A stretch of DNA of 37,427 bases from Clostridia bacterium. Lineage in GTDB: Bacteria; Bacillota; Clostridia; Oscillospirales; Acutalibacteraceae. Of this stretch, positions 31,535-37,427 are shown piece by piece (the stretch's first letter is position 1; each line of letters begins with the position of its first letter). The stretch covers positions 1 to 37,427 of the forward strand of contig JAFRXS010000204.1 in the NCBI GenBank assembly GCA_017443405.1, given 5' to 3'. The position numbers and the translations under genes were made by a program. The notes beneath the pieces were generated by a model that worked only from the letters and a program-made list of their open reading frames with translations, did not search any database and was not told where the DNA came from.

Positions 31535-34132
31535 ATGAAAAAAAGACTTATTTCCGTCCTGCTGAGCGTCTGCCTCGCCGCGGGCGTCATGCTCTGCTGT
31601 CCCGTCGGGGCGAACGCGCTGTATTACAGCGACGGGCAGAAGATAGCCCGCGTCATCACGGACGAGGGCATCGTCATGCTCAAAAACGAAAACTCCGCTC
31701 TGCCGATAAAGCGCGGCAGCCCGGTCGCCCTGTTCGGCGAGGCACAGAAGCTCGGCGAAAGCGATTTTCAGGACGTCTGGAACATGAGGGGATATATCCC
31801 CTACGGCTACGGCTCCGAATCGCAGGTGGGAGATTTTGCGGGTAAGGAGATCGACCCGCTCGACGCGCTGACCGAAGCCGAGCGCAGCGGCGAGATAAAG
31901 CTCTATCACCCGACGAGCGAAAGGTACGCCGCCGCTCTTGCCGGTGAGGAGTATATCCCGACGGACGGGGAGGTCGCCGCCGCTGCTGCCGAAGCGGAAA
32001 CCGCGGTCGCGTTCTTCAGCCGCTGGGGCGGCGAGGCGTTCGACGTCAGGCGTGACGACTGGTATCTGCGCGAAAGCGAAAAGAAGCTGCTGCGTCAGCT
32101 TTCCGCCGCTTTTGACAAGGTCGTCGTCGTGCTCAACACGCCGTGCGTCATAGATACCTCATGGGCGAAGGATGAGATCGACGGCATACGCGTCGACGCC
32201 GTACTGTACGCCGGCTATACCGGCATGCAGGGAGGTCTGGGCATCGCCGACATCCTGCTCGGCAGGGTCGCTCCCTCCGGCAAGACGAACGACACCTGGG
32301 CGAAGGACCTTGCGGATTACCCCTCCGACGCCGGCTGGTCCGCGCAGAACCAGGCTTATACGGAGGATATTTTCGTCGGCTACCGCTGGTTCGAGACCTT
32401 CGACCCAGCCTATGAGAGGGTCAACTACGAGTTCGGCTTCGGCCTGTCCTATACGACCTTCGACATAAGGACCGAAAACTTCTCCTTCGACGGGGACACG
32501 GTCACCGTGGACGCCGTCGTCACAAACACCGGCGACGTCCCGGGCAAGCAGGTCGCGCAGATGTACGTCGGCGCTCCGCAGGGCGTTCTCGGCAAGGCGG
32601 CTAAATCCCTTTGCGATTACGCGAAAACGAAGACCCTCGCGCCGGGCGAGTCGCAGACACTGAAGCTCAAAGCGGATATTGAGGACCTCGCGTCCTTCGA
32701 CGACCTCGGCAAGACGGGCAACAAGTCCTGCTTCGTCCTCGAGGCGGGAGACTACCGTTTCCTGGTCGGCGACTCCGTCCGCAACGTGACCGAGGCGGGA
32801 GTCGCTACGCTCGACGCTCTGCGCGTAACGCAGCGCCTTTCCTCGCTCTGCCCGACGAACCTCGAAAAGCGCCTGCTCGCGGACGGAAGCTATGAAACGC
32901 TGCCTGTCCGCGCGTCCGCTCAGAACTACGTTCACACCGAAACGCCGAAGGCGAGCGTCGAAAATGGCGCCGCGGTCGCCGGTCACAGACTGTCCGAGGT
33001 CGTGTTCGGGACGATGACGATGGACGAATACCTCTCACAGTGGAGCGATAAGGAGCTTGCCACGTTCTTCGTATCCTACGAGCAGAACCAGGTCGGCTGT
33101 TCCGACGCCCTTTGCGCGAAGTACGGTCTCAACCGCTTCTCGCAGGGCGACGGCGGCATGGGGCTGTGCTTCATGGGCACGGCTTATCCCTGCAGCGCCG
33201 TCCTGAGCGACACCTGGAACATCGAACTCATCGAGGCGTTCGGTCTGCTTCTGGGCACGGAGCTTTACAAGAACAACGTCGGCATGTGGCTGGGTCCGCC
33301 CGTCAACATGCGCCGTCATCCTCTCGCGGGCAGGAACGTCGAGTACTATTCCGAGGACCCGTACGTTATAGGCCGTATGGCGAGCGTCATCATCAGGGCC
33401 GTTCAGCGCAACGGCGTGCCCGTCTGCATCAAGCATATGATCTGCAACGAGAAGGAAGCGGGCAAGATCTGGAGCGATTCGCAGGTATCCGAGCGCGCAC
33501 TGCGCGAGATATATCTCAAGCCCTTTGAGATGGGCATAAAGGACGGTCACGCCGAGGGCATCATGACCTCCTACAACGTCATGAACGGTCTGCCCACCTC
33601 CGAAAACGCCGACCTGCTGCGCGGCATCGTGCGCGGCGAGTGGGGCTACGAGGGCTTCATCACCACCGACTGGGGCAACTGCAAGGACCAGGTGCGCGAG
33701 ATAAACGCCTCCAACAACGTGCATACTCCCTACGACCACTGCGATATAAACGTGATCTATGCGGCTATCGACAACGGCGAGATATCGAGAGCCACGCTTG
33801 AGGAGGGAGTAAAGCAGATACTCTGGACACTTGTGCGTTCGCCGCGTTATTATCGCGCGAATACCTGCACGCTGCTGCCGCACGACTACGACGAATACGG
33901 CCGCTGCAGGGTCTGCCACTGTCCCGATCCCGCGATCAGGACGGAGCTTACGAAAAATCTCGCGGCTCTCGTGCCCGAGGCGGGGCTCAACACCTGTCTT
34001 CCCGTGACCTTCGGTTATCCGAGCGCGACCGATTTCATCGGCAGGAACACGGAGAGCTTCTGCGCGGATATAATGGCGTTCTTCAAGCTGGTCTTCAATT
34101 TCTTCACGCAGATAATCGGCGGGATGAAATAA
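31535..34132 (+). CDS. Secreted GH3 beta-glycosidase with permuted domain order
   Basis: 865 residues from the ATG at 31535 (AGAGG 9 bases before; signal peptide ending GANA). The frame opens further upstream in the pseudogene but without a signal. Order is inverted relative to most GH3 enzymes: GH3 C-terminal alpha/beta domain first (about 30-270, 'GIVMLKNENSALPIK', 'GGLGIADILLGRVAPSGK'), then an Fn3-like domain (about 320-440), then the catalytic TIM barrel (about 500-790: 'RFSQGDGGMGL', 'GPPVNMRRHPLAGRNVEYYSEDP', 'IKHMICNEKE', 'GFITTDWGN'). Asp712 in 'TTDWG' is the nucleophile. This permutation is known from rumen Clostridia beta-glucosidases. A short Cys-rich 'GRCRVCHC' piece follows, and the protein ends with an amphipathic 'FFKLVFNFFTQIIGGMK' tail. 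Likely exo-beta-glycosidase; sugar unknown. Followed after 27 bp by the next glycosidase. Confidence 0.9.
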   Translation: MKKRLISVLLSVCLAAGVMLCCPVGANALYYSDGQKIARVITDEGIVMLKNENSALPIKRGSPVALFGEAQKLGESDFQDVWNMRGYIPYGYGSESQVGDFAGKEIDPLDALTEAERSGEIKLYHPTSERYAAALAGEEYIPTDGEVAAAAAEAETAVAFFSRWGGEAFDVRRDDWYLRESEKKLLRQLSAAFDKVVVVLNTPCVIDTSWAKDEIDGIRVDAVLYAGYTGMQGGLGIADILLGRVAPSGKTNDTWAKDLADYPSDAGWSAQNQAYTEDIFVGYRWFETFDPAYERVNYEFGFGLSYTTFDIRTENFSFDGDTVTVDAVVTNTGDVPGKQVAQMYVGAPQGVLGKAAKSLCDYAKTKTLAPGESQTLKLKADIEDLASFDDLGKTGNKSCFVLEAGDYRFLVGDSVRNVTEAGVATLDALRVTQRLSSLCPTNLEKRLLADGSYETLPVRASAQNYVHTETPKASVENGAAVAGHRLSEVVFGTMTMDEYLSQWSDKELATFFVSYEQNQVGCSDALCAKYGLNRFSQGDGGMGLCFMGTAYPCSAVLSDTWNIELIEAFGLLLGTELYKNNVGMWLGPPVNMRRHPLAGRNVEYYSEDPYVIGRMASVIIRAVQRNGVPVCIKHMICNEKEAGKIWSDSQVSERALREIYLKPFEMGIKDGHAEGIMTSYNVMNGLPTSENADLLRGIVRGEWGYEGFITTDWGNCKDQVREINASNNVHTPYDHCDINVIYAAIDNGEISRATLEEGVKQILWTLVRSPRYYRANTCTLLPHDYDEYGRCRVCHCPDPAIRTELTKNLAALVPEAGLNTCLPVTFGYPSATDFIGRNTESFCADIMAFFKLVFNFFTQIIGGMK

Positions 34133-34159
34133 AGGTTTCCCGGAAAAGGAGAAACGCGT

Positions 34160-35764
34160 ATGTTCAAAAAGATCACGGCTTTTCTGGTCAGCCTGTTCCT
34201 GACGCTCTCGTTCACACTCAGGCGGTCGAGCACCGGCGAGAACAACCCAAACAACGAGATGACGATCAAACAGAACCGCTTCGCCGCCGAGAACACCTTC
34301 ATCTCGCAAAAGCGCGAGCAAAAGAGGCTGCCGACTTTCAAGCAGGAGCGCGACAACCTGCCCGGACCCGTGTGGGCGGGTCACGACGACGCGATAGACT
34401 GCTACTACAAGGCGTGGGAGATAGCGTTCGGCAACCTCAGGCAGCCGGCGCTGACTTCCGGCTTCGTTTCGAACTATATCGACACGGCGTTCAACGGCGA
34501 GCTGTTCATGTGGGATTCCGTCTTTATCCTCATGTTCGGCAGATACGGGTCCCGCTCCTTCAATTTCCAGGGGACGCTCGACAATTTCTATTCCCACCAG
34601 TACAATGACGGCTATATCTGCCGCGAGATGGAGCAGGCGACCTGCAAAGAGGCGTTCACGCGCTTCGATCCGTCCGCGACGGGGCCCGACGTCATGGCGT
34701 GGAGCGAATGGGAGTATTTCAACAATTTCGGCGACACCGAACGTCTGGCGAGAGTCTTCCCCTGCCTGATGGCGTACCACGAGTGGATGCGCGAGTTCCA
34801 TACCTGGCGCGACGGCACCTACTGGTCGAGCGGTCTGGGCTGCGGGATGGACAATCTGCCGCGTCTGCAGCCCGGCTACGACGTTGCTAACACGCACGGG
34901 CACATGGTGTGGGTCGACGCCTGCCTGCAGGAGCTGATGGACTGCCGCATCCTCATCGAGATGGGTAAGATCCTGGGCAGGGAAGAGGATACCGCCGAAC
35001 TCAAGCAGGAGCGCGAGATGCTCCTTAAGGTGGTCAACGAAAAGCTCTGGGACGACGGGACCGCCTTCTATTACGACCTCTGGCGCAACGACGAGTGGAA
35101 CTACGTCAAGCATCTGGGCGCGTACTGGGCTCTGCTCGCAGAGGCCGTGCCCGAGGAGAACGCGGACCGCTTCATCGCGCATCTGACGAACGAGAGCGAA
35201 TTCGCGACGCCCTGCATGCTGCCCGCTCTTTCGGCGGACCATCCCTCGTTCAGTCCCGACGGCGCCTACTGGTGCGGCGGCGTATGGGCGCCGACGAACT
35301 ACATGGTGCTCAAGGGGCTGGATACCTACGGCAGATACGATCTGTCGTACACGATAGGTCGCAACTACCTCGACAACGTCGTTTCCGTCTATAACGACAC
35401 GGGCACTGTATTTGAAAACTACGCCCCGATGCCGGACGCGAACGGCAAACCGCGTCCGGGCAGTATAGCCCGCGCCGATTTCGTGGGCTGGACGGGAATC
35501 GTCCCGATCTCCGTCCTGTTCGAGTACGTGTTCGGAATCAAGCCGGACGCCGCGAACAACGTTATCCGCTGGAACATCGACCTGACCGACCGTTTCGGCG
35601 TCGAGAATTACCCCTTCGGCGCCGACGCGACGCTGACGCTAAACTGCGAGGCGCGCGGCAGCGTATCGGAAGAGCCGCGGGTGGAGATCACCTCCGACCG
35701 CCCCGTCACGGTCGAGATATTCTGGGACGGCGGCAATCAGTCGAAGACGGTCAGCCTGCCGTAA
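34160..35764 (+). CDS. MGH1/GH63-GH37-like (alpha/alpha)6 glycosidase
   Basis: 534 residues with a hydrophobic N-terminal segment (about 5-20) but no obvious signal-peptidase site, so it may stay anchored or be exported inefficiently. The barrel resembles mannosyl-oligosaccharide-glucosidase/trehalase-like enzymes: 'WAGHDDAIDCYYKAWEIA', 'NGELFMWDSVFI', 'SSGLGCGMDNLPR', 'EKLWDDGTAFYYD' and 'WCGGVWAPTNYMVLKGL' are the usual conserved loops; Asp in 'FMWDS' or 'GMDN' and a C-terminal Glu are catalytic candidates. GH63/GH37 enzymes invert alpha-glucosidic bonds, but MGH1-like members include other specificities. AAAGGAG supports the ATG; the 27-bp gap puts it in the GH3 operon. A terminator follows. 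Confidence 0.8.
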   Translation: MFKKITAFLVSLFLTLSFTLRRSSTGENNPNNEMTIKQNRFAAENTFISQKREQKRLPTFKQERDNLPGPVWAGHDDAIDCYYKAWEIAFGNLRQPALTSGFVSNYIDTAFNGELFMWDSVFILMFGRYGSRSFNFQGTLDNFYSHQYNDGYICREMEQATCKEAFTRFDPSATGPDVMAWSEWEYFNNFGDTERLARVFPCLMAYHEWMREFHTWRDGTYWSSGLGCGMDNLPRLQPGYDVANTHGHMVWVDACLQELMDCRILIEMGKILGREEDTAELKQEREMLLKVVNEKLWDDGTAFYYDLWRNDEWNYVKHLGAYWALLAEAVPEENADRFIAHLTNESEFATPCMLPALSADHPSFSPDGAYWCGGVWAPTNYMVLKGLDTYGRYDLSYTIGRNYLDNVVSVYNDTGTVFENYAPMPDANGKPRPGSIARADFVGWTGIVPISVLFEYVFGIKPDAANNVIRWNIDLTDRFGVENYPFGADATLTLNCEARGSVSEEPRVEITSDRPVTVEIFWDGGNQSKTVSLP

Positions 35765-35777
35765 TTCTCATATCCGG

Positions 35778-35811
35778 AAAGGCGGTCCCGGAAAACCGGG
35801 GTCGCCTTTTT
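35778..35811 (+). terminator. Terminator of the GH3 operon
   Basis: AAAGGCGGTCCCGG (35778-35791) pairs with CCGGGGTCGCCTTT (35796-35809) with two G-U pairs and a four-base A-rich loop; T's follow to 35811. Confidence 0.88.
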
Positions 35812-35850
35812 CTGTTCGTATACCCGTCCGGGGATCGAGACCGGAATACT

Positions 35851-36207
35851 TTATATCCTTTTCAGGAAAAAGTACTCCGAGTATCCGTCCTCGGTATTTT
35901 CATAACTGCCGACCGTCCGGTACCCCAGCGCTTCATAGAATTCTTTGCCCTGCCAGTCGAACGTATCGACGCGGACCGTGTCGGCTCCGAGTTCCTTCGC
36001 GCGGGCCTCCGTCTCCGCCATCAGTTCTCTGCCGTGTCCTTTACGCCTTTGATCTTCATCGACAAAGACGGTGGAAATGTACAGTATCCTATACGCCGTC
36101 ATACAGGCGTCGAGACCCGATGCAAGCCGTCCTTCTTCTTCTGTCCCTATCCGGATCCGCTTTTTGTCTTGATCAAAACACGCGGGAAGTTGAGCTTCAA
36201 TCGACAA
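35851..36207 (-). pseudogene. GNAT acetyltransferase, probably 5'-truncated
   Basis: The frame gives 118 residues from a TTG at 36207, itself just after an in-frame TAG; the next in-frame ATG is at residue 36. The second half is a clear GNAT: 'ISTVFVDEDQRRKGHGRELM' carries motif A (R-R-K-G-H-G, the acetyl-CoA pyrophosphate loop), followed by 'EARAKELGADTVRVDTFDWQGKEFYEALGYRTVG' (helix 4 and last strands; quoted in two parts to the reader as motif B). The first ~40-50 residues of a normal GNAT fold are missing or replaced. The TTG overlaps the end of the Fic gene by 11 bp, so translation could be coupled and the piece may still be made, but a complete acetyltransferase is doubtful. Confidence 0.6.
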
Positions 36208-37114
36208 ATTCTATCTCAAATGTTTTCAGAAGTTTTTTAAACGTGTCCTGCCCGTCAAGACACGTATCCGTAAGATATCCTCTTTCCCTGTCCCATTCCG
36301 AAAGACCGCGGTAATAATATGCTTTTTTCCCGTCTTCGATGAGAAACGGCACGATATTGTGCCGCAGGCATTCCTTCAGAGCTATCAACCGACCGACGCG
36401 GCCGTTACCGTCCTGGAACGGGTGGATCTTTTCAAAATCCGCGTGAAAGCAAATGATGTCCTCCACGGTGATCTCCGGTTTTGAGTTATAATCGTCAATC
36501 AGTTTTTTCATCCGCGCGGGCACGTCCTTCGGCTTTGCCGTCTCCCTGCCGCCGACGACGTTCGGGCGTTTTTTGTATTCCCCTACGGCGAACCAGTCGA
36601 GAGTCGAATCCTTTGTATCGTGCTTCAGGATATAGTGCAGTTTTTTGACGGTCTCTTCCGAGAGCGGTTCTTCGGCGCAGTCGATCACAAAGTCTATCGC
36701 GCGGAAGTGATGAACGGTCTCGAGTATGTCGTCAACGGGAACTCCGTCACCGATATCCAGCGTGTTCGTTTCAAAGATAAGACGGGTCTGATCCTCGGTC
36801 AGTCTGCTGCCCTCGATGTGATTGGAATTGTATGTCATACGTACCTGCAGCTCATGGTACAGACCGCCGGAGATCTTTGCCGCCTTTTCTTCCCGCAGGA
36901 TCTGCAGGATCGGATTATCTGAGATCTCACGGACAAGGTCCGCGGGCTCGCAGGAGAAAAACGCGGCAAGCTTTTGGGTCACCGCGGGTGAAAGCTTTTC
37001 TCCTTTTGCTATCTTTGCTACCGTCCGCGACGATATGCCGAGCAGCTTTGTCAGATCGGACCTTCCGATGCCGCGTTCCCGCAGCTTCTCTTCAAGACCT
37101 TTATATGAGTACAT
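36197..37114 (-). CDS. Fic/DOC-domain protein with N-terminal XRE-type HTH (class II Fic)
   Basis: 305 residues. Residues ~1-60 are a Cro/C1-type helix-turn-helix ('GIGRSDLTKLLGISSRTVAKI', with 'SDLTKLLG' and 'RTVAKIAKG' as the two helices). Residues ~75-300 are a Fic domain: inhibitory-helix motif (S/T)xxxE(G/N) as 'SNHIEG' before the core, which defines class II, a 'EYKKRPNVV' flap, and the active-site 'HADFEKIHPFQDGNGRVGR' with catalytic His231. Fic enzymes transfer AMP (or other NMP) to target hydroxyls; class II proteins are autoinhibited and often regulate themselves or DNA-related targets. GAGGTG ten bases before the ATG fixes the start. It has two tandem promoters and a GNAT piece behind it. 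The HTH suggests autoregulation. Confidence 0.93.
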   Translation of the reverse strand: MYSYKGLEEKLRERGIGRSDLTKLLGISSRTVAKIAKGEKLSPAVTQKLAAFFSCEPADLVREISDNPILQILREEKAAKISGGLYHELQVRMTYNSNHIEGSRLTEDQTRLIFETNTLDIGDGVPVDDILETVHHFRAIDFVIDCAEEPLSEETVKKLHYILKHDTKDSTLDWFAVGEYKKRPNVVGGRETAKPKDVPARMKKLIDDYNSKPEITVEDIICFHADFEKIHPFQDGNGRVGRLIALKECLRHNIVPFLIEDGKKAYYYRGLSEWDRERGYLTDTCLDGQDTFKKLLKTFEIEFVD

Positions 37115-37141
37115 AACCGTTCACACCTCTAATCTTTACTT

Positions 37142-37202
37142 ATTGTATCATAAAACAGCAGAAAAGTAAAGATTTATACGATGAAACAGCAGAAAAAGTA
37201 AA
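37142..37202 (-). promoter_or_regulatory. Two tandem duplicated promoters/operators of the Fic gene
   Basis: A ~31-bp unit is repeated: GATACAATA-type box, then AAACAGCAGAAAA(A)GTAAAGAT on +. On the minus strand unit 1 gives TTTACT (37170-37165), 17 bp, TACAAT (37147-37142); unit 2 gives TTTACT (37202-37197), 18 bp, TATAAA (37178-37173). ATCTTTAC at 37132-37139 is an inverted third copy of the GTAAAGAT end, making likely operator sites for the HTH domain. Confidence 0.6.
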
Positions 37203-37204
37203 GA

Positions 37205-37390
37205 TCTGCAGGAAACAAAAACGTCGGAGGATTTTGGATCCGGCCCCTGAGTTTTTATGGGAGAAACCGACAGAAAACAGACGGTATGTTATGGTACAAT
37301 TGATATGTGACAAATAAAAGAAGAAATTCACCTCAAACATGGTATGATGAAGTTACCACACCAAATCAGCCATGAAAGGGATGAATTTCC
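37205..37390 (+). promoter_or_regulatory. Intergenic region with extended -10 for the transposase gene
   Basis: No gene seen. TGGTACAAT (37292-37300) is an extended -10, and TGGTATGAT (37341-37349 region) is a second similar box closer to the start codon. An insertion-sequence end probably lies in this stretch, but its inverted repeat cannot be defined without the other end. Confidence 0.35.
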
Positions 37391-37427
37391 ATGACCAGTA
37401 TAACATCGGATGCGCATTTTCGTCAAC
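37391..37427 (+). CDS. Start of a DDE transposase/integrase-like gene (cut by window end)
   Basis: Only 12 codons are present, MTSITSDAHFRQ. I recall closely similar starts ('ITSDAxFRQRV') from IS481/IS3-like DDE transposases of Clostridia, in which a helix-turn-helix follows. AAAGGG about 14 bases upstream and ATG at 37391 are compatible with translation. Because the rest is missing, the family is a recollection, not shown by the sequence. It would mark a mobile-element boundary beside the Fic gene. Confidence 0.5.
   Translation, partial: MTSITSDAHFRQ

Overview
The window is GC-rich (roughly 60% by eye) and has strong Shine-Dalgarno sites, sigma-A-type promoters and U-tailed terminators. 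Gene content points to an uncultured gut-type Clostridia (Bacillota, perhaps Oscillospirales): secreted GH36/GH3/GH140-like glycosidases without PUL SusC/D genes, BspA-type LRR, GPH sugar symporters, luxS, DUF4838 and DUF4038 proteins. The phylum-level placement is an inference from gene families and signals; no rRNA gene is present.

Layout. 1-350: a long imperfect palindrome, a hairpin and a near-consensus promoter. 351-2472: a lipoprotein, a PPC/DUF296 protein (minus) and a hydroxypyruvate-isomerase-like enzyme. 2581-4914: a DUF4838 protein fused to a multi-pass membrane domain. 4871-6822 (minus): a small basic protein and a secreted LCAT-like alpha/beta hydrolase with Cys at the nucleophile elbow. 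7100-12151: a tight operon of GPH-type transporter, membrane-anchored LRR protein and six-hairpin glycosidase. 12366-13823: a second GPH transporter. 14125-22422: a 2765-residue secreted protein with an N-terminal metallophosphoesterase, repeated beta-rich modules, a vWA domain and an amphipathic tail; it carries an AT-rich, in-frame 414-bp insert. 22572-23096: luxS. 23416-25629 (minus): a GH36 alpha-galactosidase with three identical 10-mers spaced exactly 33 bp apart upstream. 26308-31160: operon of GH140-like, metallophosphatase and GH43/32-like propeller proteins. 31240-31466: a decayed second copy of the DUF4838 protein. 31535-35764: permuted GH3 plus MGH1-type glycosidase. 35851-37114 (minus): Fic protein with HTH and a truncated GNAT. 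37391-end: start of a transposase-like gene.

Taken together this is a glycan-foraging island: exported glycosidases cut a complex (probably pectic or host/plant) polysaccharide outside the cell, two cation symporters take up the released oligosaccharides, a cytoplasmic GH36 trims alpha-galactosides, and the isomerase could feed an unusual sugar into metabolism. No dedicated sugar regulator (LacI, AraC, GntR) or sensor kinase is encoded here, so regulators act from elsewhere, possibly on the 33-bp-spaced sites.

The most unusual non-coding content is two arrays of short hairpins (12151-12260 and 23101-23340) whose stems differ but whose linkers and pairing are kept, the long palindrome at the left edge, and a small repeat that appears to have supplied the last codons of luxS and to adjoin the break in a GNAT gene.
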